A stretch of 64,000 nt of DNA from Sequoia sempervirens (Eukaryota; Streptophyta; Pinopsida; Cupressales; Cupressaceae), in NCBI GenBank assembly GCA_007258455.2, contig VDFB02000003.1, positions 46,565,889-46,629,888 on the forward strand. Reading direction: 5' to 3'. Below the pieces are notes generated by a model. The model ran no database searches and was not told the origin of the DNA. It worked only from the letters and a program-made list of their open reading frames with translations. Numbering within the stretch: the first letter of the stretch is position 1; every line of letters begins with the position of its first letter. Shown in pieces: positions 46,243-57,413 of this stretch. The position numbers and the translations under genes were made by a program.

Positions 46243-47780
46243 TTGTCAAGGGGTGAGGGAGGGTTCTCCAATGAGACCAACCACGTCCCCACTCCTCCTA
46301 CATCTCCTACACCATCGTTGGTAGATGAGCACAAGGTCATTCACATTCCTTCAGAATACATCTCTACCCTTAGCAAAGGACTGAATGACTTGGAAAATCA
46401 CCTGGAAAAGGAACTGAAGATGGCTAGGGTTGCTCGGGTTATTAGTGAAATAAAGTATATGGTGAGAAAGGACCGGACAAGCATAGAACTCCTGACTAGT
46501 CTCTCTAGTCTAACTAAAGCATGTACCCCCCCAAACAACCCTAACTTCATACAAGGGGCCACTCTCAAAGAAAATGAGAGATAGTTAGGAGTGTCGATGC
46601 CTCTCATGTCTATATACATGGCTGGCGCAATCCCGTCAATTAGCATCCCCTCTACCTATGAGAGGTTTGAAACTATCAAAGAAAAAAGAATACCCTTGGG
46701 TTTTAGTTTCACCCCTCTTGTCACCTCTAGCAATGGAGATTTCAGCGGGTTGAGTGGTGGAGGCTTTGGTAGTGGTGGTGGTCTCAGCGATGGGGGTGGC
46801 ACTGGCGGAGGTAGTTCAAGTGGAGGCCATGGTGGTGGCTTCAGAAGTTGAGGTGGCTCTGGTGGAGGCCCTATTGGCAGTGGTTCCGGTGGTGGCCATG
46901 TTGGTGGTTTCAGAGGTGGCTCCAGTGGTAGTTCTAGAGGATGTCCCACTGGTCCTATGTCGTCTAACGAACCTATTCTAAACACTCTTCTTTAAAATAT
47001 GGGAAAGATGCAAAGCTAGTTGGCATGTCTCTTCCAAGCCTCTGTCCAACCTATCTTTCAACCCTTCTTCTGACATAGTCCATTGTTGGTAGCAATCTTA
47101 AGTACTCCCTTCTCACAAGGAATGGAGATTCCCAAATTTGAGAAATATGGTGGCGAAGGGGACCCTCAAACACATGTGTCTACCTTCAATGCTCTATGTA
47201 CAAATTTCGTCCATCATGATGCGTTGATGCGTTGATGGAAAAATTATTCCCTCGATCTCTTAAGGATACAATACTAGAGTGGTACTATTCCTTAGTAGAT
47301 AACTCTATTTTCTCATTTGACCAACTTGTGAATCAATTTCTTTGACAGTTCCAAACCAACATCGGACCGAAGATGACCTTTTTGGATCTTGTTCGATGCA
47401 AGCAGGGGGATAATGAAAAGATTACTGATTTCATAGCATTGTATCAAGCACTCTTCTCACAAATCTTGTATCCATTGCCCAATTCTGACGTACATAAGGT
47501 ATTCATAGGGAACTTACAAAGACCTTGGCAGGAGAAGTTTTCCCTTATGAAGTACCCTTCTTTCACGCATCTGTGCGCAACACTATGGGAGTATCGACAT
47601 ATGGTAGTTCAGTTCAAGGGATCCTTCTTGTGCTCCCGTTCAGAAGGGAAGTCCATTGTATCAATCTCTGGGAAAGATAAGGCTATTGCGAATGTAGTAG
47701 CCACTATGAATGATAATGGCCTCAGATGCAACAAAAAGTTCACGATGTATCCTATTCTTCCATCCTACAAAAGTTGCTAA
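46243..47780 (+). pseudogene. gag of the LTR retrotransposon
   Basis: The start region is MSRGEGGFSNETNHV with Pro-rich and coiled segments (to 46,584). A glycine/serine-rich linker (GGGFGSGGGLSDGGG and more, 46,740-46,930) follows. Then comes a typical Retrotrans_gag domain: MEIPKFEKYGGEGDPQTHVS (about 47,125), FPRSLKDTILEWYYSL (about 47,250), FDQLVNQF, QFQTNIGPKMTFLDLVRCKQ (47,350) and RPWQEKF (47,520). Frames change at the linker and near 47,230, and a TGA interrupts near 47,343. Gag forms the virus-like particle that packages element RNA. A short QYH...CMCLHHEIQDHIEDG segment at 47,850-47,940 is the usual post-gag region. Confidence 0.8.
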
Positions 47781-48144
47781 AGGATAAGATCATAACCTTG
47801 GAGAACCCTAAACCCCTTAAGGAACCTTACCCTAGTTGGTACGATGTGAATGCCTTCTATCAGTACCATTGAGTCAATGAACATGATATCAAACGTTGTA
47901 TGTGCCTGCATCACGAGATACAAGATCACATTGAGGATGGTACCATTCATCTCGATGGGAATAAACAAAATGAAAAAAAATTGGTGGCAAAAGTGAATAG
48001 TGAGTTGTAAATATACACAGACCCATTTTCGTCACATTCTACTAACATGATTATCGATCCTTCAATTCTACTGCTCAGCCTGAAGCATATGTTAACATGG
48101 TTATAGTTACCCCTTATGTGTAGCCTAAGATCGGCTCACTGGAC

Positions 48145-49092
48145 GTGACATTCACTTTGCAAGATATACCCTTGAACAATAAGCCTTCTCCCCTTTACAT
48201 TCTCGCTCACCTCAATGGGAACATTGTGACAGGGGTCTTAGTTGATCCCACGAGTCGAGTGAATGCCATTATAGAAGAAACATTGTGGCTTAACTCATTG
48301 CATAAGGGGGAGTACAAAGAAATAAAGTCTACTATCTGTACGCACGATGGTCTATCTCTCAAGCTGTATGGCTCGATAAATTTGTTCATCCGAGTTGGAC
48401 CTAGGGCTATAGACACAGTCTTCAATGTCAATCCAGACTCGGATTTGTTCAGGATGAAGCTAGGCATACCTTGGCTAGCTTCCATGAATATAATCATCTC
48501 TATCATTCACAAATGCTTAAAGTTCTCCCATGAAGGTGTTGTGCACGTAGTGCATGACACTGGGTACCAACCTTTGCTATCCCGTGGGGGATGCTCATTG
48601 GATCACTTTTGGCCCACCCGGGTTGGTCCACTTCCTCCAAGAAAGAACCTACTTTATAAGAATTATGTGAAGTATAAGACTAGGGGCAAAGGACAACAAA
48701 AATTGACCCTTCTAATAGTGCAACAACCAGTTGCCTCCTCTTCTCAAAAGGGAAAAGAGAAGTTGCCCCATCCTTGGGATGGCTCTCCCACTCCTCTTTC
48801 GAGAGGAGAATTTTGGATGAGTAGGCCTGGATTTTACCCACTAAGTCCGATGGTGCCTACTTGGTGTAAACCCAAGATTAGGATATCAGATCTCCCTACC
48901 AAACCACATAGACCTTGGTATTACTTGTATGGCAAGGGAAAAGGTCCCTATGGAGAATCCTCTATGTATCGGCCTCTGCAGCCTCCTATCACTTCTGCTC
49001 CAAAAGTAGTAAACGGGAAGAGGCCCACTGCCGAGGCATTAGAGATGACTCCCCCCGTTGTTTCTCAACCTGCTCCTCCTGCTCCCATTTAG
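48145..49092 (+). pseudogene. Retroviral-type aspartic protease region
   Basis: A 315-codon open frame. PLYILAHLNGNIVTGVLVDP, then TSRVNAI, is the protease core; the usual D-T/S/G-G triad reads D-P-T-S, so the flap-proximal catalytic motif is altered. It is followed by LFIRVGPRAIDTVF and LGIPWLASMNIIIS with HKCLKF, the usual C-terminal strand block. Residues from about 150 on are Pro/Gly/Lys-rich without a domain. It would process Gag. The frame ends at a TAG, and no RT follows where pol would continue. Confidence 0.75.
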
Positions 49093-51018
49093 GAGCCTAT
49101 CCCTCCGTTAGAAACAACTATGGTGGACACTCTCATGGATGAGCAGGAGTCTTCTGCTCCTTCACAACCTCCGGTCTCTAGCTCGAAAAGTCGTAGAAAC
49201 CACCTTGCGCATGAGCGCAAGCACCAGCGAAAGGATCTCAGCTGAGTAGGCCACCTGGTAAAGGAAAGAATGAGATGACCACCGCCTAAGGCCTCCTGCT
49301 GCATCCTCCTCTCTCCCTCCTCAGCTCCTATCCAACTTTCGCCTCAGATTGCTTCCTCGATCCGCCAGAGTGTGCCTTAACCCAAAAGGTGCAAGCCATC
49401 ACTCCCTTTTAGTTGATTAATCTCTTTGTTGAGCGTCCCTTCTCTAGACATCCCCGCCTTTCTCAAAACCCATGGACATGAATATTTCTGGTGTCTACTA
49501 CGGTTTTCTCCTCCTCCTTCCTCCATGCCTCTTGCCTCATTTGTGGGGAGTTCTCATCCCTCAATAAAGTAGAAGATGGAGGATATCCCTTCCAATGATG
49601 GATGGCATAAGAGGATCCTACCTTCTCCAAAGGGTGGTCCTACGTTGGCTTGTTCCATCTTAGTGATAGAACCAGCCCTAGCTTCCCTTGAGTTTATCAC
49701 TACTCTCAAGTCACTCAGTGAGTCTAGCAATTGATTTCAGGCACAACTCTCTCCATCTATTGAGGTGTGACATGGCACTCCAGTGAAGTGCATGTTTAAC
49801 TCTCTAGATGAAGTCCTAGCCTTGTTAGTGATCTTCACAAAATCGCTGACCATAGCTCCACAAGAGTCGAGTGGAGGAGACCTTGTGGGACCTTCTTCCT
49901 TAGCCCTTGTTGTGGGAAGGTCAAAAGCTCTTCCCCTGAATATTCCACCACTGCAGGCTCATCCTCCTTCCCCTTATGATGATCTAGAATGGGAAGCGGA
50001 TGACCTCTTGGTCGATGAGTGTTAGGGGGAGGCCTCTTCTTTATCTTTAGATTAGAAGTGTGTGTGTTGTGATGTGTTCCCTTGTACCCATGCTATGTGT
50101 TCCTAGATGACCCTTTGTCACCGCTTTTGTTGGTGCTTCGATACATGTGAGTGGGTTTTTATGTCAAACCTTCTTTCTATTTGTAATTATCATTCTTCCT
50201 CTCGCTATGTTTTAATTCTTACAAATTGGGATGATGCAAAGTTGGGGACTTAGGGCTTCCTCTATGTTGACCCAATTTTTTATTTTTACTTTTTCTTCTG
50301 GTGCATTCTTCACATGGTCCAATATAGTAGGGAGTTGATGACAATTCATTTATATACTATTATTATTATACTTATATATATTTATGAGCAAATCTAACCC
50401 TAAAATATCATATCACCCTATGCCATTTGTTTATGTTTATTTCTGCTTTGCTCTTTTCTTATCATTTTCTCTTCTTTGCTTGATTTGTCCCTTTCATGTG
50501 TGACAATTCCATTTCTATGATGCTACAATTTTCAAAAAATGCATTCGCTACCAATGAATCTTTTCTCAAAAATCCTCGCGAACATTTCTTTTTCAAAACT
50601 GCATTCACAACTAGGACCCCTAACGAAACGTGTTTCCTTCATCATGGGTTCACAAAGAAAGAGCTTGAAAAATTTCATTCGAGGTGGGAGCAACCTTTAC
50701 CTTTCCCTCACAAGGGAGCATTTTCTTCCTTTCAAATTCCTTGATGAAGTGGACATCTTTCAAAAGGATTTCTTAACGATGAATCAATTTGAGAAAAAAA
50801 TGTCTCTTTGTACTTTCAAATAGCGTGTCCCTTGGGTGGACCCTATTCTTACACTGGGTTCTCAAGGTACCCCTTTGAAAGCCTTCCAATTTTCTAATCT
50901 AAGTATATGACTTCTTCTCATTGTTTTGGACATGTTGTATCTCAGGGTAAACATGTCACTTTATAGGTGTGCCTATCAAGTTGATTTCCAATTTGGCTCT
51001 GCGGAGTCTACTCCTTTA
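49093..51018 (+). other. Non-pol interior of the LTR retrotransposon
   Basis: Pro/Ser-rich discontinuous frames (for example 49,783-50,025) and then non-coding sequence. No RT YxDD, RNase H DAS/DED or integrase HHCC/DDE block can be found in any plus frame. Confidence 0.6.
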
Positions 51019-51240
51019 GGTTTCCTCCATGTAAGAGATCTTGGGGGATGCCTCCTTGCAGATATGTGGGCCTGTAAGGCACTTTCATTTGGGTTTCCTT
51101 CATGTGAGAGATCTTGGGGGATACCTTCTTGCAGGTTTTCAGGCCTATAAGGTGCTTACTTCATGGGGCTTCCTTCATGTGAGAGATCTTGGGGGCTGCC
51201 TCCTTGTAGGTCTGCAGGCCTGTGAGACGCTTTCATCCTA
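51019..51240 (+). repeat. Three-unit ~74-bp tandem repeat within the element
   Basis: Starts at about 51,019, 51,092 and 51,167. Each has 'gg(t/c)ttcct.catgt.agagatcttgggggatgcctccttgcagg' and '.aggcctgtaaggc.ctt'. It lies in the 3' non-coding interior. Confidence 0.88.
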
Positions 51241-51448
51241 CAAAATTTTTCCATCGTTGGTTTGAGGGCCTTTGATGTACCTTGTGCAGCTTCATAGTTC
51301 TATGGGGCTATGGAGTCTTTTGTTCCAACCTGTGCTTTCGAGCTCACCAAATCGCGGTTTGCTTCCTTGACGGTTCAAGTATACATCTCTAACCCTACTA
51401 ACTCTTTGATTTAATTTACCGAAGCACTCATCAATATTCGTGCTCGCT

Positions 51449-51463
51449 AAAGTGGGGGAAAAA
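51449..51463 (+). other. Polypurine tract
   Basis: aaagtgggggaaaaa directly before the 3' LTR start TGTATAGG. It is the expected plus-strand primer site. Confidence 0.85.
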
Positions 51464-52754
51464 TGTATAGGAGAAAATTTGCACCCCTTACACAAATTCC
51501 CCTTTCACATACCTTCACTTTAGAAAATCAAATCTGAAGGTGAAATTCCACATCACCCAGCTGCCTTCCTTCCACTTGGCGTTTGTCTCTTGTGTTGGTG
51601 AGAGAATATTTGTCGGGGACGCACGCATGGCACGCAAATTTCCGCGCTATGCACTTACGTCTGTGATAGATTCTTGTGTCTAAAGTTGGCAAAGGAATTA
51701 CACTTTCAATTGGGGTGAATTTGTAATGTCTCTCTTTGACCAACCGACCCTAAATATGGAAAATTCTTCCCTCTTCTCCTTCAAATTCATCCATTCTTCA
51801 TTTAATCCATCTCTTTTTGCATTCTCAAGCATCTCAACTTCACTCTCTTTGCATTCTTCACTCTTTAGCAACACTTTAGCACTCCATTATAGTAGCAACA
51901 ACACTCCATCAACTCCACATAGCAAGGGTGAAGCAAGCCATAGCAACATGGTCTTGGAGTCTTGCGAGACCTCCTTCCATCATAGTTGAGGTTGTGGTGA
52001 CCTTTCCAAGTCCACTTTCTCCTCCATTGGCTAGTGAGATTTTGGGTGGAGGTGGCAACGTTTCGCTTCTCCTTTGTGATTTGGTTGAGTAGCACTTTAC
52101 TATTTTGTAGTGTTTATTGCATCTTCTACTTTCTCCACTTCTTTATCGCATATTTCTCTCTTGTTGCTATTTGGCTGTCTGTGGAGGTGGAAACATCAAA
52201 ATGGGGATCTGACTGAGGCAAACCCCTATACAGCCCCAATTATTTCCCCTCTTTCTTGTGTGTAGGTGAATGCACATTTAGAGCTAGCTAGCGAACTGAT
52301 GCCTTGGTGAGATCATTTTCATTACTCTAGCTTTCATCTATCTACTTTATCATCTTCGTTTGTAATTTCGTACTTTATTGTTCAGTTTTGCTCATTCCAA
52401 AATAGTTACTAGGCCATTTGTTCATTTTCTAGTAGTTATATTGTACTTTTTGTCCTTTGGTCGTACAAACACCAACACGCCTGAGAGATGCTAGCACGCT
52501 ACGTTGTCGTCCCAAAACTGCGCTTTAGTCCTTGGACAAAGAGTTATTTGAGGTACATTATTGACTCCAAAAACTAACTCGCTTATCCTAAACTTGGATT
52601 TCGGGTCTGAAGAGTGATTGAAGTACTTTATAGTCCTCATCATTCTCCACCTTTATCTGAAACACCCCTTTAGAGTGAGGTAAGTTAGGGCAGCCCTCCA
52701 GTCTCGACTCTCCATGACTTGGAGCCTTGACGTGGTTGGTCCCCCTCTCTTACA
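51464..52754 (+). repeat. 3' LTR
   Basis: 1,291 bp, TGTATAGGAG...CTCTCTTACA, followed by the aatag target duplication. Differs from the 5' LTR by scattered substitutions and small indels. Confidence 0.93.
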
Positions 52755-53700
52755 AATAGTATACATTATGTCTTCTTCAACCATATATATGGCTCTACTT
52801 CTCTTAAAATCCATTGTCTCTAATCATGAGCCATGATTTAACTTTTTAGAAAATCTCTAGACCATGTTGGACAAAAAAATAGATTGATCCATAAGTTTTC
52901 ACCCACAAATTAATGGATAATTAGAGGTGGTGTATCACACATTAGTTCCTCTTCTACAAATTCACAACATTACATCTCCATGCAAATGAGATGATATTCT
53001 ACCTTCCATCAAATATGCTTATAATAGGTAAATACACAACTCTATAGGGAATAATACTTTCCAAACACATCTTGGGTTACAACGAGTGATGACCATTGAT
53101 ATATCATACAATGTACTAGTGACTTCAAAGATGCACACACAAGAACAATAAATAAACAAGGCTCAATGATTCATATAATGAATCCAATACCTTCATCAAC
53201 AAGTTCATCAAATTCTTCAACATCAATGGTAGAAATACAAGGATCATCATGATGCACATCATGCGCCACATACCTCCAAAGTCAATGATAAAGTATGGAT
53301 TAATCTTTAGAGAGAATCTTTCTAAGTTCCACACTACAATATTAAACCTTGTGGTATGGTAAATACACTATACTATGCATAGTTGGTGAGGACACTTTAA
53401 TTCTTGACATACCCTAGTACTTGGGTCCATGTCTTACTTTCAATATAGAGCTACTTAAGCCATATTTCCCTCCATTTTTTGAGATAGAACAATCTCAACA
53501 CCAAATAGACCTAGATATTGCTCATGTAAATCCAGTAACAAAGGATGAAATCATTGACATGACTACAACCAATACTTTCTTAGGTATTCATAGACTATTC
53601 TATAGATTTAATACAAGGCAACATGCTCACCAAGACAAATGGTGTACAACTTGGAAAAAATCCATACATAATTTATTATACTAAGCGTAGATGTAAGGGA
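52755..53700 (+). pseudogene. Gypsy integrase core and C-terminus, right part
   Basis: It picks up the integrase where 44,722 leaves off. KSIVSNHEP (the 'KSIVSDRDPRF' block with the second catalytic Asp replaced) is near 52,795. FSPTN/FHPQING (usual YHPQTDGQTE) is near 52,905, followed by VYHTLVPLLQ and YAYNR..HNSIGNNTF near 53,030. FNIELLKPYFPPFF at 53,430 is the C-terminal 'F.VS.L.PY' motif. Removing the nested element and one aatag restores one reading frame across the junction. Stops are frequent. This is an older gypsy copy, different from the one at 8.5 kb. Confidence 0.7.
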
Positions 53701-56239
53701 GGTCATTGCTTCTCAAGAAGGGGTGAATGATCTTAATGCCACCATACACACAATTGGAGTCTCACCCATTCACTCAATTTGGGTGCTTTGCTATAATCAA
53801 TTTGTATTGATTGTTTTCAATATAAATTTGTGCAAGACCATTATGCATATTCCCTATGCATATTTTTACAACATTACCCACCCACATTTTTTGGCCTTGC
53901 ACATGGATACACATGCATATCAACTATATAGGTTTGAAATAAGTAGTACCATACAAGTTCAACTCTCACACTCCAATCCATATGAAAAGTGTGTCATACA
54001 CTTTTGACATCTATTAAAGCTTGTTGTTTGAGGCCTAGCTAATAGTCATGTTCCTATATAGTTGTCTCATACTAGCTACAACCAAATAAATTTATACCAA
54101 CAAGTTGTTGTATACATGTAGTACAACATGTATCTTCTTGCATGCAATTCAATTGGATTGAAAAGTCTTCCACTTTTCTTGAATGTGCATATGCATGGCA
54201 ATTTAGAGTCTCTTATATGTGTTCTACTAAGTGTATAGACTATTATTTTGATTTGCAAGTTTATCCTATAATCCTCTTAGGGATTTGGATTTAGAGATGT
54301 CACTAGGAAGCTCATTAATAGGGAAATCATCATCAAGCATACCACAAGTTATGGAATAAGGAATACCAACATTTTATGCAAATGAAGTCAAAACACACAC
54401 ACCAATATCATTAGGCTTCTCATAAAAGGAAATATCAAGAACACCTAAATGTAGGGAGATAATACTATGTAAGATGTAGGAGGAATATCATCACTAAACA
54501 TGCAAACATCACAAGTACTAGTTAATGGAACATCATCAACACACAAAGCATCATTTAGGATAGACGTGTCATGAAAATTTAGGGCTAAGTCCTTGTCCTC
54601 ATTTGTCATGCAAGGTGTGTAATCATTTTGAATTATATAGATAAAATGAAGAAAAGTCATATAAAAGGGAAGGAAAAGTACTAATAAGCTCTATGAAGGA
54701 TGAAAAATAAAAATACTATTAACTAATCCATTTATAAAACCTAGATCACCCTTTATGGTAGAAAGATACAATTCTCTCAAGTATCCAAGGGTGACATGCA
54801 ACAAACAATGAAAATGCATGAGGATCCTTCATATATGAATGGGAATAGGCCAAAGATACAGGTTGAGTATATTCCATAATAAAAAAATATAACAATAATA
54901 CATAGTCAACAGAAGGATGGATAGGTAGACATCAAAGTAGTAAACAATGAGAGACCAAACCTAATCAATATAGAATAATAAAGAACAAGTGATGTTGGAT
55001 CCAAACCCTACCAAGATCTTAAATGATAGATGATGAATCAATTGCAAATTTCATATCAAAAAATACGAGACAAGTGTCAACATATTTATAAGTTCTAATT
55101 AGAAGTGAGTGAAATTTATTGTGAGTTGTCAGTGGATATTGATAATGATTAAGGTATAACAAGTCATTTAATTCTCTATCTTTTTAATGATTTGAATTAC
55201 TTTTCTTGAAGCTAGATGTTGGCACAACTAACATTTGCAATGGCTCTTACATGTTCTACTACCAAGTATTGATGTCTTTGTTCTTTATTTTTTTAGCTAT
55301 ATATTTCATGGTCGGGTTTTTTTTTTTGCTTCTGTTTTGGCTTGAAATGGGATCCCAATTCAGAGTGTTTATCCCTTGTCACTACTAGGAAGTGAGAGAC
55401 AATTTACCTTTCTTAGGGGAGAAGTTGCGTCATGTTTTCTTATATCAATGTGATCAAGTGGAGTTGGTTGTTAAAATGGTGGTTGGAAGAGAATGGATTC
55501 TTAATAATTCTTCAACTCTCCCATCTGAGGTCACTCTTTATTTTTTTAAAATAAAATGGATGTTCTTTGGTGTGTAGAACTAGTCAAGTTCCTTGTTGGA
55601 AGTTATCTTCAGCCTTCTATCTTCTCATTTTCTACTATGTCTGAAGCTTTGGAGAACTAAAATTTTAGCTTTGATTTATCCATGGTGGGTGGCTTTCTTG
55701 ATAGGTACAAGCTACTAAATGGTGACACTACTGTCTCAATTTTATGTGTGATGGTCAATGGACTTGTTGAAAACCTTCTACTTTTAGTAGATCTTTGAAT
55801 GCTTTTTGTTTTATTATGGGTGAATCATTATATGTTGAGGCATCTAATATTTTTAATTCAGATTATTTTCTCATAAAGCATGTTGAAGAGGACCCACATG
55901 CATGTCCTCTCTTTTTGATCTTGCAAGCTCAAGTGAGAATTGTACATATTAGTCCTTTTTTACCATCTTGGGCTTATACAATGTAATATTTTGCTTCAAT
56001 TTTAATAGAAAGTTTATTGTGGCACTAGCCATTTTTGTGGTGATATCAAGTAGTTTGAATTTGGATTGTATTAACTTATTAATCATTTGTAACAATATTT
56101 TGTCATGATGTGGAGGTCATGGTAAATTTTTTTGTGTGTGGGACCTAATTGTATCTAGCTTTTATAAACACAATTATTTTCTTGGATTAATATAATACAT
56201 GAAACCTTGGGTTGCTCTTACGAATCAAAATATATATAC
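53701..56239. other. Unassigned sequence downstream of the gypsy remnant
   Basis: No clear domain. A minus-strand frame at 54,445-54,660 and plus frames at 55,206-55,986 show no recognisable motif. A 3' LTR of the gypsy element would be expected here but I cannot identify one. Weak text similarity exists between about 55,104-55,250 and 57,732-57,940 ('agtgagtgaaat.tattg', 'gctagatgt', 'ggctct.aca'). Confidence 0.35.
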
Positions 56240-56680
56240 TCAAAAAATTTAAATTAATGTACAAAACTAATTTACCATTCAATGAACGTTTGATGGATGG
56301 TTGTAATTGCATTCCAAAATGAAATGTTTAGAGCATTGGACTTACAAACTCAACCAATGGAATCACCCTAGAGCCGTTTGATTTAAAAAATTTGATGTTT
56401 GACCTTTTATTCATGTGCATTATTAAAACACTGGTCATTTTTTTCATGTGAGGTCTATTTATTAAATTTGTGTTATTAAAACAAAAATATTTCATCATTC
56501 GATGAATGTTAAATGGACGACTGTTGTTTCATTCTAGAATGAAATGTCCAGAGTGCTAGACTTATGAACTCAAACCTCCAAAATTGCCCTAGAGTCCTTA
56601 GATTTACTAAGATCAATGGTTGACCTTTAAAAAATTAATATTTTTTCTACCTCCACACTTGATAAGTAAGAATCATCACA
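56240..56680. repeat. ~220-bp tandem duplication
   Basis: 'cattc.atgaa.gtt', 'gaaatgt..agag.gct.gacttа'-type text, 'ccctagag' and 'ttgaccttt' recur at a constant offset of 220-221 bases (for example gaaatgt at 56,321 and 56,541). The copies are well diverged. It is non-coding. Confidence 0.75.
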
Positions 56681-56802
56681 TAAATTGGAAGGAAGAATAA
56701 TTGGAAATCAATTTTACTTATGAAACATGCCAATTGAAATCTCTCACATTTATTGAATTAAAAGGCATTAAATGAGTGGAGTGCAAGTTGTAGTGTTGAA
56801 GG

Positions 56803-57413
56803 ATGGTTTTTGACTCATATATTATGGTATCTTGGCAGGAACAAAAGTATTGCAATATTCATTTTCACACTTCACAGATGGAAATAACAATCAGATTGAA
56901 TTTCCAAAAAGAGACAAATGGCATTTTGGGATCAATCATGGATCTCAAGTTTCATTTAGTTTTTATGGTGCCATCAAAATGGAGTTTAATTTGGGAAGCA
57001 ATTAAACTTGTTTTAGGGAAAGAATTTATTGTTGCTAATCATCAATATCGGGTCAACACAGATATTTCCTCTTGCTTCATGGCATCATTGTTAGACTTGA
57101 ATGCATAGAAAGGTATGGTTCTAGTGATTGCAAGTAAAATTATCAAACCAAAATTCTTGGGGGTGTTGAGGAAATGCTTACAGTGGCACATCTGGGCATA
57201 AGGGTTCTAAGGCTGAGAGATTTCTTGTGGTTGCTCATTCTTGGGGAGGTGGTGGAGCTTCTTCCCTTTTTTCTTGACTTAAATGGGGTGGCTCTAGCTT
57301 GGGAAGCAAGTAGTTTCACCTTTGTAAAGAAATATCTCCTGCTAGAACCAATTGATAATTGGGTGTGGTTCAGAGAATTCTTTGATTACATCCATGGGAA
57401 TGTAAATGTTTAA
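56803..57413 (+). pseudogene. Family B unknown protein, copy 1
   Basis: Not recognised. The frame at 56,803-57,108 ends with LVLGKEFIVANHQYRVNTDI and SSCFMASLLDLNA. A second frame at 57,174-57,413 reads GEVVELLPFFLDLNGVALAW, then VKKYLLLEPIDNWVW. Both parts align with the frames at 61,404-61,994 (VLGK....N....VNT.I.S.FM..LLD, and GEIV....LLELKG..L....FL.K.LRLE...W) in the same order. A frameshift separates the two parts here. Function unknown. Repetition at 4.6-kb distance suggests part of a mobile element. Confidence 0.45.

Larger units (their letters stand above)
44718..52759 (+). mobile_element. Complete non-autonomous gag-protease LTR retrotransposon (TR-GAG type)
   Basis: Structural ends are clear. 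The target duplication aatag occurs at 44,718-44,722 and 52,755-52,759. The two LTRs both start TGTATAGGAG and end TG/TACA. A TGG-starting PBS-like site lies 4 bases after the 5' LTR, and a polypurine tract precedes the 3' LTR. The 5.5-kb interior holds only a gag gene and a retroviral-type protease; no RT, RNase H or integrase motif is found between protease and 3' LTR. Coding frames contain stops. The LTRs differ at 9 of about 117 positions in their first part, so the insertion is not recent. Confidence 0.9.

Noticed and set aside
46656..46985. Proline-rich 109-codon minus-strand frame
   Set aside because: It is the reverse complement of the glycine-rich gag linker on the plus strand.
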